DNA from: Hibiscus mutabilis
Lineage: Eukaryota > Streptophyta > Magnoliopsida > Malvales > Malvaceae
NCBI GenBank assembly: GCA_019671005.1
Contig: CM033721.1
Coordinates: 50,758,864 to 50,822,863, forward strand
Reading direction: 5' to 3'
DNA: 64,000 nt
Numbering within the stretch: the stretch's first letter is position 1; each line of letters begins with the position of its first letter. This document shows positions 23,447 to 34,521 of this stretch, piece after piece. The position numbers and the translations under genes are program-made. The notes under the pieces are model-generated. The model saw nothing but the letters and a program-made list of their open reading frames with translations. It was not told the DNA's origin and ran no database searches.

Positions 23447-26400
23447 AGTAACGCCCCGGTTTTAGGCCTAGAGGTTTATAGTCTAATTAGGCGGTCTGAT
23501 GGACCGAGTTAGAGATTCGAGTCAGATTCAAGATTTAAAGTCGGATTAAATATTTTTGGTAAGAAAAATAGTTGGAAAATGTCTAAAAATCATTATTAAA
23601 TATATGGATATTTTGGTAAAGTCAATTTTGGAAAATAAGTTTTGGAAATCGGATATTTTGGGCTAGTGACCAAACTGTAAAGATTAGAAAACTGTTTTAG
23701 TGACTATATTGTAAACGAGTCAAAACTTTGAATCTTTAAGGGGCTAATTTATCAATTGGTCTAATCTGAGTTTTCTCTTAATTAGGATTATTTTAGAGTT
23801 TTAATTAAGGAAATTCAAAGGGATTTAATTAAGGAAGGTGGTTATTTCCTAAAGTCACTTTTTGATGTAACTTCATTTTCTCAAAATTTTCTCTCAACTT
23901 CACTTCAGCCAAACACTTTCTTTTTCATCAGGAAACTAATGTAATGTTTTTGATTTCTTAAGCCTTTGATTTCCTAATGGATTCCTCAGCTTTGTTTTCC
24001 AAAATCTTATTGTATTTCTTTGTTTTTCAAGAGAAAACATCCAATTGAGAGGAAACTTGCTCATTGGAGGTAAGGTTCATTCTTCTCCTCTAATGAATGG
24101 TTCTTTATTGAAATTTCCAAGTACTTGACTCCTTATATATGATTTCTATTGAGTTTTAATGGTTTAATTATAGAATTTAGCTAAATCAAGATTTATGTGA
24201 TGAGTTTATATGATTTTCGAATTAGATCTGTTTTGATAGGTTCTTGATTGATTTTAATTGAGATTTTGATGTTTTAAAATGTTAATGGATTGGTTTTAAC
24301 ATTGGAATCCTGAAGCTTTGTGAATCTCTAATTTTCTAGGTTGCTAATTATGTGTTTTTGAGGAGTTGTGGAGGTTTAATGTATGTTGGAGGTATAAAGT
24401 TAGTGTTAGGTTGTTTTTGGATGTCAATTGATGTTAATTAATGGATTGAAATGTTAGATTATGGTTGGGTTGTGTTTAGGTTGAGTTGAAGGGTGTTTTA
24501 GATTGTTCCAGAAGGCATTTAAAGATTGTTTGTGAGAAGAATTTAAGGGTGGTGTTGCTGGGATTATGAATGCATGATGATGCATTAATCCTCTGTTATT
24601 ATTTGATTAAAACAGGGGAGAGTGATCCTAAGGCTGTTGGTGAAGCTTCGGGTGCTTGTTTTCGCATCGCGAATAAAGCTTAGCATTGTTGGTGAGTGAG
24701 AACGTTGATTTCAACTTTGAATTGGTTTAAAGGTTATATTGTGAGTTTAAAAATAGTTTCAAATGCTGGTTTAAACTTGAAAGTAAGTATAAAGAGATTT
24801 CTCCCTCTATTTTGTTTTTAGGAAATGGTTTTTATGCACATTTTTTGATTGACATGGTACCTACTGTTTAAGCATGATTTAAAGTATGCTTTATAATATT
24901 TTCGATCATATAATGATGATGGATGCTTTTGGTAAATGATCCATGTAAGTATGCGGAATACTTGTTTAAAGCATGGTTTGATGCTTTGGAAATGGTTTTG
25001 AATTGATGCATATAAAACCAGTGAGGTACATGGTTAATAATAAATTATATTGGCATGTGATGTAATTTAAAATGTTATCGGATATAGTTGGTTGGCCATA
25101 GGATTGTAGCGCACTATAAAAATCGCCTTGGATGTTGAGTGGTTTATATGGTGTACCAAATACTCTATGCAAGTACCCTAACAGTTGAGGGGTTATATGG
25201 TACCGAAAACTCCCGTTAGTGGATTATGCATCTAACTGATGATTTGGGTTGGTGTCCCCAGGTTGTAACAAATACCCTAATTCCAGTTGAGATGGCTTGA
25301 AGTGTTACGAGGACACTTGTTGAATCCGTGTATTCAATGTAATATTTTGGAAAATGGAACTTACATGTTTACTCTTTAAGCTTTGCATATGGGTTGTTAT
25401 GCATGGGAAGGCTTAAATTGAGGGTTAACAATGAGATTTGTTGTTGATCCATGATACATGTTGCGTATGGTTTAATATGCTGGTTTTTAAAAGGGTTAAG
25501 TGCATGGTTTTCAAGGCATGATGTTTATAAGTTGATTGAAATGTGGTTTTGGGGAAACAGTTTTAAAATGCACTGATGGTGTGTTGTTTGAGCTCTCCTC
25601 ACTAAGCCTTGTGTGCTTACGCTCTCTTTGCCTATCAATGCATAGAATTAAAAGTTGCGAGGCAGCATATGGGCAAGGGATTACCTAGGACTTCAAATAT
25701 TGAAAGTATGATTTTGAATTAGACTTGTAGTAATAAAGGCAACGGGGTTTCATTGTTGTTTTGGGAGGGTTTATGCTAAACTCCAAGTTTGAGCATGTTT
25801 GTAATGTTGTTTTGAATTAGTATTTCGCCTTTTATGTTGGTTGTGGCTTTGGTTTTATTTTTTGAAAGTTGAATGGTTTAGTTTCTAGGAAGCATGCCTC
25901 TAGTTTTCCCCTTTGAAGCATAATGCCATGATTCGATTTTAATTTTGTAATGTTTTAACTTGGATTGATCCTTGGTTTAGTTGTGTATAAATTTGAGGCA
26001 TGTTAGAATGTGTATGGATCCTTGAAAGTATGAAAATCAATAAAAGTGGACATTATAGGTCCAAGCATATCGGTACACATGTCTTTGTACCGGTACGAGT
26101 AAGTTATTTTTTGAGATTGTGTTTCGGTGCACGGGAAACTGTTTCGATACGGGCAAGGGCATTTTAGTAAGGCGTACCGATACGCGAAGAGTTGTATCTG
26201 TACGGTTTTGAGCTATTGGAATCTAGGATTTTGAGGAATAGCATAGCGTACTGATACACTTGCTCGTGTACCGATACGGGCAGCAGTTATTACAGTTAAT
26301 GTGATGTCTTGAAGTTTTTGTTTCTTCCGTTTTGGTCCCTGAATGATATATATGTAATTGAATGAGTTTGGATGATTGCTTGAGGCTGAAATTTGACATG

Positions 26401-26701
26401 TGGGCATGAAACCTAGCTAATTAAGGTTTGGTAACTTCAAAACGAATTAAGTCCTTGTAATTTTTTAGAATTGCAATTTGGTTCCTAAATTGTAACTACG
26501 TGTAATTGGATGTCGAATTGATGCTCGATTGAGTTGGGTTTTCAACTGTTGCCAGTATGCACACCATGGGGTAATAAGCTTCGTGTAGATAAGATAAAAG
26601 AAAAAATGGACGTAATTCGAGTTAATCTAGGTTTGTTTCGTCAAACCCAATGTAGCTCGCTCGAATTAGTCTTGCGTCTAGACTAGGTCAAGGGGGTTAC
26701 A
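23447..26701 (+). repeat. 5' LTR of B (3255 bp)
   Basis: Begins AGTAACGCCCCGG (expected TG, so one change) inside the 3' LTR of C and ends GGGGGTTACA just before the PBS. It aligns in reverse with the solo LTR at 19580-22993. Near 25590 it carries the ctcactaagcctt..gtgcttacgctctct block seen in both copies, probably around the transcribed R region. It contains GTATCGGTAC-like words at 26067, 26087, 26173, 26248 and 26268. Confidence 0.9.
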
Positions 26702-26703
26702 TT

Positions 26704-26720
26704 TGGTGCTATCAGAGCCA
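26704..26720 (+). promoter_or_regulatory. Primer binding site of B (tRNA-Met-like)
   Basis: tggtgctatcagagcca starts two bases after the LTR. It resembles the tRNA-Met PBS TGGTATCAGAGCC with two extra bases (gc) after TGGT; a different tRNA-Met isoacceptor is possible. Confidence 0.7.
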
Positions 26721-26838
26721 GGTTTGCGATAAGTGGGATGATGTTGTGATTGTTGAAATTTTATAATTGGTTGATTTCAATTGTTTGTTGTACATGATGA
26801 TTGTTGTATGCATGTTGGTTGCTTTATGCCATGTTGGG

Positions 26839-28410
26839 TGTTACCTCCTCAAAAGTACTGTTTTTTATGCCTATTTTACAATGCCTTTGCTTGCTTTTGA
26901 GTACATTTAGCTGCTTTTAGTTGTTAAAATCAGGCATTTGCATAAGGAGTTAGGATTTGTGTCTATGCCAGTGTGAAGGGTTGTTTATTGGCAATATCGT
27001 AAGCTTGCCATAGCAGTTGGCAGCGCATGAAGAAACGCCAGAGAGAATGTCGAGATACTGTTGGCACAGATAGACCAAGTAATGACAAGTTTCGGTTGGC
27101 AGAGAAGAGGAATTTGATGCCAGGCCAAGTAGCTATTGAACCCAAAAAAAAGAACCAGATCATCCTGTGAGAAAATAGAAATTGGATCAATCTCCGAAAA
27201 AATAACTGAAAAATAGTGCCAAGCTTGGTTGGCAGAATAATGCCAAGCTTGGTTGATGAAGTAGTGACGGCAGATGATGTCAGCCCTAACCTGATCAGCT
27301 CACATTCAAACTTTGGATAAAATGATCACATCTCTTATCCCTTGAGCATTCAAAATTGAAACTCAAGAGCTTATCCTAAGTCTTCCTTGCATGCCTATTT
27401 AAAGAACGATCGAGCAAGCATTCGCGTAGGATTTTTTTCGGAGGATTTTTGGAGAGATTTTTTTGGAGCGATCAACGATCGGCTACAATAAGGAGACGTG
27501 GTTCAACCAGCTTGACCAAGAGTTTGGATCTTGAAGGGCTGCATCGAGAGACCCCTTTTCGCCCATTCTCTTTGTTTAGTTGTTTTATTTTCTTTTAAAT
27601 GATGATGTGTTTGCAAAACGTTGAAGGTTTTTTGGTTGATACCCTCACCATGAACTAATTTAATATTTGGTGGGAGATGTTTTCCTTGAAAGTTATTTTT
27701 ATGTTTAGTTTTTAATAAAGAAAATGTTTCGGCATTATTTTCCGTATCTAGCATGTTCTACAATGTTTTATCAAAACTGTGCTAAGCAAAAGTTGGCACT
27801 GTTGGCTTATTGAATCTTAATATCTTAACAAGCTTAGGGGGCAATGATATGTTGCCAGATACCAAGGCGAGATGCTTCGAAAGAAGATATTCAAGTAGAT
27901 GAACTTACTTCTAAAGTGAATCTACCCCTTAGGAGTAAAGGTTGGAACTTAATCAAATTGATTTATGAAAAAACATCACTATAGAGATATAGGGGTTTTT
28001 ACATAGTTAATTTAGGGCATTGACCATCGAGAGAGGTGGTGCTAATTTTGAATCTGCTCATTAAAGGATGCCAAGGCATTACATTATTAAAGGCTGGCAT
28101 GGCATGAATAGCGTCAAAAATTAGGCATCCATTGCCAACGATCATCATTCATTTTAAACAATCTCATTGCCAATGCTATTTTATTTTTTTTTAAACTATT
28201 TTCAAAACCAATTTCAACTCAAACAACATCTTTTCCTTTAACAAGTAAACAAGCAAGGCAATCAAACTCTTAGTTAATCCTTGCGGGATTGATACTCAAC
28301 TTGCTTCTGTATTACTTGCCGACCGTGTATGCTTGCACACAAAAGACTAAATCTTGGCACTGTTTTATACATTTTCTGCCTTTTTTGCCAAGCACTCTCA
28401 TAGTTGAACA
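26839..28410 (+). repeat. 5' LTR of A (1572 bp)
   Basis: TGTTACCTCCTC to CTCTCATAGTTGAACA; the mate is 36828-38415. The U5 end (aatccttgcgggattgatactc...gaccgtgtatgcttgcac) is the usual Athila form. The LTR is dense in TGCCA/TGGCA (for example 26966, 27006, 27018, 27217, 27230, 27241). Confidence 0.95.
27395..27403 (+). promoter_or_regulatory. Candidate TATA box of the A 5' LTR
   Basis: ctatttaaa, conserved in the 3' LTR at 37384-37392 with the same surroundings (cctatttaaagaac.atc.agcaag). It is the only TATA-like site conserved between the two LTRs that I noticed, at a position giving U3 of about 560 bases. Transcription start is inferred, not seen. Confidence 0.45.
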
Positions 28411-28416
28411 AGTTTT

Positions 28417-28434
28417 TGGCGCCGTTGCCGGGGA
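28417..28434 (+). promoter_or_regulatory. Primer binding site of A (tRNA-Asp)
   Basis: tggcgccgttgccgggga lies six bases after the LTR. It is the characteristic Athila-type PBS complementary to the 3' end of tRNA-Asp. Confidence 0.92.
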
Positions 28435-28477
28435 TTGCAACGGAGTTTATTGTTTATTTCTTTGTTTTGACCGGTGT

Positions 28478-30114
28478 ATGACCAAAAATCGCCCTGTGGT
28501 AGAAGATCGACTATACGACCCAGAAATTGAAAGAACCTTGCGAAGGTTAAAGAAAAAGATTCGAGAGATGGCTCAACAAGGCAATGGAGGAAATGGTGTG
28601 TTAAACAATGATGAAAATCTACCTAATAAAAAAGGGATACCGCCAGCTCCTATTACCGCGGCTATTAATGTGGAGGAAGAGAGACCTATTAGAGAACACT
28701 CAGCACCAAACATTTACAATTTGGTGCCAGGGCTAATTGGTCCCGAGCTAAATACACCGAATTTTGAACTTAAATCGGTAATAATACAAAAGCTTTTGAA
28801 TGTAGGACAATTTGATGGAGCAGCTACTGGAGATCTGAGGTAACACTTGAAGCAATTCATGAAAGTTTGTTAGCTATTTCAACATCCTAGAGTATCGGAG
28901 GATACAATGAAACTGAAGTTGTTTACATTTTCCCTGAGAGATAAAGCAAAAGCATGGCTAAGTTCTTTACCACCTAGTTCTGTCACCTCATAGGGAGATC
29001 TATGCCATAAATTTTTGCTACGATTCCAGCCACCTAGACTCATTGCCAAGCTGAGGGGTGAGATCATCACATTTAGGAAGGCTGATGATAAGACCGTATA
29101 TGATGCTTAGGAGAGATATAAAGACTTGTTGAGGAGATGCCCTATGCATGGATTCCCAAAATGGACCCAAATAGAGACCTTTTACAATGGACTTAATGCG
29201 TAAACCAGAACAGTTGTTGATGCTTCCGCAAATGGTTCATTGCTTGACAAAAACTACACAGAGGCAGTTGGCATCCTTGAGAGGATTTCAATCAATGACT
29301 TTGAATATTCTACTGCCAGACTTGGGATCGACACTAAAACTGGAGGGAAATTACAGATAAATGAGCTCGCATTCATCCACACTGAAATTGGCAACCTTAC
29401 TACCATGGTGAGAACCTTGCAAAAGAGCAATGAGGTCCAAGAAATGAAGGAATTAGCCTCATTCCGTACGATATGTGGAGAGAATCATCACATGAATGAT
29501 TTCCCTACCAACCCTGAGTCGGTAAATTTCGTTGGCAAGTTTAATCGTAATTATAATCTGAATTCCAATACTTACAATGCAGGATGGAGGCAATACCCAA
29601 ACTTAGCTTGGGGAATTCAAGGAGGAAACCAATACAATACCCAACATCAGAATAGCAATGCCCAGCACCAATACAGTGCCCAACATCAGAACAATTTCAT
29701 GCCAAGGGTCAACCAAAATGTTGTGCCATAATGGGCATAAAATAATTTTTATGCAGGGCAAAGGAACAACCAAGGGACTTTGACAGATTACATGGAGAGG
29801 AATGATGCAACTGTCCAGAGTATGGCAGCATCTATAGGAAACATGGAGGTACAAATTGGACAGATTGCTAGTGTCCTCAACAAAAGACCTTAGAGAGCTT
29901 TGCCAAGTGATACAGAGGATGCCAAGCAAAATCGCAACGAACAATGCAAAGTTGTAACTTTTCGGAGTGGCAAACAATGTGAGGCTGAGACGACTGTGAA
30001 GAAGAAAAATAGTTGCCAAGAGAAGAAGAAAGTATCAGTAGATGAACCAAAAGAAATAGAGAAGAAAGAAGCAAACATAAGCGATGTCAGACTGCAAGCT
30101 GATGCCAAACAGTA
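28478..30114 (+). pseudogene. Gag of A
   Basis: Met at 28478, 44 bases after the PBS, opens MTKNRPVVEDRLYDPEIERT and LRRLKKKIREMAQQ, the Athila gag start also seen in E. The gag domain follows: FTFSLRDKAKAWLSSLPPSS, ERYKDLLRRCPMHGFPKWTQ, FYNGLNA, DASANGSLLDK, EAVGILERISIND. Next come a Cys/His-poor region (TICGENHHMNDFP), an Asn/Gln-rich stretch (29560-29720) and a basic/acidic tail to the double stop at 30112. Stops replace Trp in SVTS-stop-GDL and YDA-stop-ERY and Gln in LNA-stop-TRT. Clean blocks: 28478-28843, 29240-29731, 29900-30115. Confidence 0.9.
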
Positions 30115-30149
30115 GTTTGATGCTAGACATCAGTCGGATGCTAACAAAA

Positions 30150-30877
30150 CCTTGGCAAAGCCAGCAGAACCAGCATATGCTTATCCACCTCCACCATTCC
30201 ACAAAGACTACAAAAGCACAAGCATGATTAGCAATTTAAGCGCTTCTTGGAATTCTTTAAGCAACTGCAAATCAATCTATCATTGGTAGAAGCTCTTGAA
30301 CAAATGCCCAACTATGTCAAATTAATGAAGGACATCTTGTCCAAAAAGAGGAAGCTGGGTGATTTCGAAACTATAGCTCTCACTAAGGATGCAGTGCATT
30401 GATACTCAATCAGTTGCCACCAAACTGAAAGATTCGGGAGGTTTTACTATTCCATGTACCATTGGCAACAGATTTATGGGTAAGCCACTGTGTGACTTGG
30501 GATCTAACATCAATTTGATGCCAATGTCTATTTTCAGAAAGCTTGGCATAGAAGCAAGGCCTACCACAGTGACATTCCAGCTGGCAGACCAATCTTTTGC
30601 ACATTCTAAAGGTAAGATTGAAGATGTGTTGGTAAAGGTAGACAAATTCATATTCCTAGCTGATTTTATCATTTTAGATTATGAGGCAGATGTTAATGTC
30701 CCAATTATATTGGGAAGACCTTTTCTTGCTATTGGTAGAGCTTTGATTGATGTACGTAAAGAAGAATTAACAATGCGCATGAATGATCAGCAGGTTACAT
30801 TTAATGTGTTTCAAGCTTTGAAATGTGCAAATAAATTGGAGGAATGCCAAGCTGATGAAATAATAGAGTCCATTTAA
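30150..30877 (+). pseudogene. Aspartic protease of A
   Basis: The clean block 30389-30877 gives KLKDSGGFTIPCTIG, the active-site stretch LCDLGSNINLMPMSIFRKLG (catalytic Asp near 30494), KIEDVLVKVDKFIFLADFII and PIILGRPFLAIGRALIDV. This is the Athila-type protease, in which the active site reads DLG(A/S) rather than the DSG/DTG of most retropepsins. Upstream (30180-30388), the linker PPPPFHK...KQLQINLSLVEALEQMP is readable across a frame change. Cleaves Gag-Pol in a live element. Confidence 0.9.
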
Positions 30878-31019
30878 ATGGACGTGGCACAGCTGTGCCA
30901 AGATGCAAATGATGATGCCAGGTAATTGGATGGCAATGGTGAGATGAGTAAGGAGCTTGAATAAACTTTGGAGACTGAAAAGGTGAGCTATTTTGAGCCA
31001 CTAGAGTTGGCTGCTTGAG

Positions 31020-31985
31020 AAATTAAGGCACCCAAGCCATCAATTGAAGAACCGCCAGAATTGGAGTTGAAACCGTTGCCAGACCATCTCAAGTATGCTT
31101 ATCTAGGCAAACACTCAACCTTGGCAGTGATCATTGTTGTTAATCTCACTCATAATTAGGAGGAAAGATTGCTGGAAATTTTAAGCAATTACAAGCAAGC
31201 ATTGGGATAGACCTTGGCTGATATCCGAGGAATAAGCCCAACCATTTGTATGCACAAAATCATCTTGGAGGAATATTGCGGCAAGACTGTTGAGGGTTAG
31301 AGAAGACTGAACTCAAGCATAAAAAAGGTTGTTAAAAAGGAGATTATCAAGTGGCTAGATGTCGGGATAATCTATCCTATTTCTGATAACTCGTGGGTCA
31401 GCCCGGTGCAATGCGTGCCAAAGAAAGATGACATGATCCTGATGCAAAATAGGATGGAGAGTGTGTATTGACTATAGAAAGCTGAACAATGCCACAAGGA
31501 AGGATCACTTCCCATTGCCTTTCATCGATCAGATGTTAGACAGGCTGACAAGTAAAGCTTTTTATTGTTTTTTGGATGGTTATTTAGGTTATAACCAGAT
31601 TGCCATCACACCTAATGACCAAGAGAAGACCACCTTTATGTGTCCATATGGGACGTTTTCCTTTAGAATAATTCTATTCAGGTTGTGTAAAGCCCCAGTA
31701 ATGTTTCAACGTTGCATGATGTCCATTTTTTTGACATGATTGAGCATAATTTGGAAGTGTTCATAGATGATTTCTCAGTGTTTGGCAAAACATTTGAGGA
31801 ATTTTTTCAAGGTTTAGAGCAAGCCTTTAAGAGATGCATTGAGATAAACATAGTGCTAAATTGGGAAAATGCCACTTCATGGTGAAGGAAGGCATTGTTC
31901 TCGGGCACAACGTAACCAAAAGAGGATTAGAGGTTGACCAAGCAAAGGTTGAGATAATCAAGCAATTGCCACCATCGACCAGTGT
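31020..31985 (+). pseudogene. Reverse transcriptase of A
   Basis: LPDHLKYAYLGKHSTLAVI and GISPTICMHKIILEE, then KKEIIKWLDVGIIYPISDNS and WVSPVQCVPKK lead in (31075-31430). The clean block 31461-31739 has CIDYRKLNNATRKDHFPLPF, FLDGYLGYNQIAI and TTFMCPYGTFSFR. The catalytic box EVFIDDFSVFG follows near 31760, then VLNWEKCHFMV and EGIVLGHNVT. Close to 32000 the reading jumps from PPSTSVK almost directly to FRELKEKLINAP; about 50 conserved residues that normally join RT to RNase H (the RSFLGHAGFYRRFI region) are gone. Frame changes occur near 31450 and 31735. Confidence 0.88.
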
Positions 31986-32004
31986 AAAATGCCACTTCAA
32001 GAGC

Positions 32005-32472
32005 ATTTTAGGAACTCAAAGAGAAGTTGATTAATGCCCCTATAGTCGTGGCACCATATTCGAATGATCCATTTGAACTCATGTGTGATGCCAATGACTA
32101 TGTCGTCGGAACAGTGTTGGGACAAAGGCGTAGCAAAGTCTTTCATACTATTTACTATGCCAGCCGGACACTAAATGGAGCTCAGCTAAATTACTCTACA
32201 TCTGAGAAAGAATTTCTTGCAGTTTTGATAAATTCAGATCTTATTTAGTTAGTAACAAAGTTGTGGTGTATACAAATCATTCGGCACTAAAGTACCTCAT
32301 GGCAAAAAAAGATGTCAAGCCCAAACTAATCTTATGGACGCTTTTACTACAAGAATTTAACCTCGAGATTTGGGATAAGAAAGGTAGTGAAAATTTGGTA
32401 GTTGACCACCTATCACGCCTAGAGCATCACCTTGAAGATGGTAAGACCGCTACCATAAGAGATGGGTTTTAA
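32005..32472 (+). pseudogene. RNase H of A
   Basis: INAPIVVAPYSNDPFELMCD begins a block with ANDYVVGTVLGQR, YYASRTLNGAQLNYSTSEKE and LAVL, a stop near 32248, then VYTNHSALKYLMAKKD, LILWTLLLQEFNLEI and NLVVDHLSRLE. The second catalytic Asp (normally YTDH) is Asn here (codon aat), which would abolish activity. The pieces 32027-32248 and 32263-32472 belong to one domain. Confidence 0.88.
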
Positions 32473-32499
32473 GATGAGCACTTGCTTGCAATTAATACT

Positions 32500-33796
32500 A
32501 TGCCATGGTACGCTAACGTAGTCAACTACCTGGTAAGCAACATTTTGCCACCAGATTTGGCATACAATGCTATGAAATGTTTCTTGTGAGATATTAGGCA
32601 GTATTATTGGGATGAGCCAATTCTATTCAAACAATAGTGTGCCGATCAAGTGATCCGCCGGTGTGTGCTAGAGGATGAGCAACACAGTATACTACAATCA
32701 TGCCATGCCGCACCTTATGGAGGTCACTTTGCTGGGATAAAGACTACTGCCAACGTGTTGCAGTCAGGATTCTTTTGGCCCACACTATACAGAGATGCCC
32801 ACAATTATGCCAAGGCATGCGATCGGTGCCAACGGAAAGGAAACATCTCTGGCAAACACCAATTGCCGCTCCAAAACATTATGCCATTGGATTTATTTGA
32901 TGTATAAGGGATAGACTTCATGGGTCAATTTCCTTCATCATTTGGTAATGTATATATTCTTGTGGCTATTGACTATGTATGGAAATAGGTTGAGGTTGTT
33001 TCTCTACCAAGGAATGATGCCAAGGTTGTTGCCAAATTCTTGCACAAACACATCTTTACACAATTTGGTGCCCCTAGAGTGATTATTCATGATGAGGGTA
33101 CCCATTTTAAATGCAATCTAATCTCTAAAGCTTTGTGCAAATATGGAATTCAGTAGAAGATTGCCATGGCATACCATCCACAAACAAATAGGCAAGCCGA
33201 GATTTCAAATAAGGAGATCAAGAGTATCCTTGAAAAAATTGTGAATCCATCAAGAAAAGACTGATCCTTGAGACTAGATGAATCCTTGTGGGCTTACATG
33301 ACAGCATTTAAAACTCTTTTGGGTACTTCACCATTTAGACTCATTTTTGGAAAAGCATGCCACCTACCGGTGGAGATGGAGCACCGTGCATATTGGTCTA
33401 TCAAAAAGCTTGATATGGCATGGAGAGCTACTGGAGAAAAAAAGGCTACTAGACCTAAATGAGTTGGAAGAATTTAGAACACAAGCCTATGAAAATGCCA
33501 GACTCTACAAGGAGAGGACAAAACGCTGCCATCACAGTAGGATAATGCGAAGATAATTTGAGGTAGGCCAACTTGTTTTTTTATTTAACTCACGGCTAAA
33601 ACTGTTTCCAGGTAAACTCAGATCGAGATGGTCGGGCCCTTATGAAGTTGTAAAACCCTATATCCATGGAGTTGTGGACATCAAGAAGTTGAAGATAGGA
33701 GATATTTTTTAGGTGAATGGCCAACGTTTAAAGCACTATTTGGAAGGTGATCAGAAGCATGCCAAAGAGGTTATCCTCTTGGAAGAGGTACCGTAA
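32500..33796 (+). pseudogene. Integrase of A
   Basis: HHCC zinc region: VLEDEQHSILQSCHAAPYGG, HFAGIKTTANVLQSGFFWPT, then ACDRCQRKGNIS. Core: a stop then GIDFMGQFPSSFGNVYILVA (first Asp), FGAPRVIIHDEGTHF (second Asp), AYHPQTNRQAEISNKEIKSI (Glu). Next LDESLWAYMTAFKTLLGTSP and GKACHLPVEMEHRAYW. The C-terminal GPY/F module LFPGKLRSRWSGPYEVVKPY ends with NGQRLKHYLEG and a stop at 33794-33796. Stops replace Trp/Gln at several conserved places. It would join cDNA ends to chromosomal DNA. Confidence 0.9.
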
Positions 33797-34521
33797 CATC
33801 ACCATCATGGTTTAATTCTTTGTAAATATTAGGATTAGATGTTTTTCTTTCAGCATTTTCTTTGTTTATTTTTTCTTTTCATTTTAGTTTTTTATCTTCC
33901 TTTACTGTGTTGAAAGGTTTTCCTTGAGTATGTGCAGATTTAGTGAGCCAGAGATAATGATAAGGTAGGACTCGGCATGAGATGATTCCATAATAAGAGA
34001 ATTCTACGTGCCAGGCAGAATGCCAATGCATAAGCTTGGCATGCGGCAGATTGGAATTTTGGAAGAAAAGATTTAACCTAGCTTGATTAAATTTGGCCCA
34101 TTGAAGAGAGAGATTATTTTTTATTTAAACTTAACCCTACCTGCACAAATTGAATTAGGTTGAATTTTAAATTCAATTTCAACACCTTATCACTCCAATC
34201 TTTAAACATATTCTATCACTTACAACCTTATCATATCACCCTTATCACTTAACTCCTTATCAAATCAAATCTTTTTTTTTCTTTCCATCATTATCCCCAT
34301 TAAATTTGGCTACTTTATTACACCCCATTAAACACTCAAACTCTTTACTTTCTACCTACCCTAGCCGTTCAAAGAAACAAAACCCTTTCCATCTCTTTCT
34401 TTATTTATCAAGTAAGAAACCAAGATTCGTTTTTTCTCTTCTTCATCCTTTGTCCAAACTGTCTCAAGCTTTCATCTCGTTTCAATTGCTTATTCATCAA
34501 CTCCCTTTAAAATATTTTTCA
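33797..34521 (+). other. Spacer between pol and env-like ORF of A
   Basis: Noncoding, T/C-rich toward the right (34140-34510), like the region before the env-like ORF at 11344-11744. A spliced subgenomic RNA is one way such ORFs could be expressed, but I could not assign splice sites. Confidence 0.5.

Noticed and set aside
28417..28434. tRNA gene at the tRNA-like matches next to LTRs
   Set aside because: Only 10-19 bases match the tRNA 3' end; these are primer binding sites.
30406..30672. Antisense ORFs opposite the protease of A and other overlapping reverse ORFs
   Set aside because: They are shadows of the conserved forward pol reading and have no features of their own.
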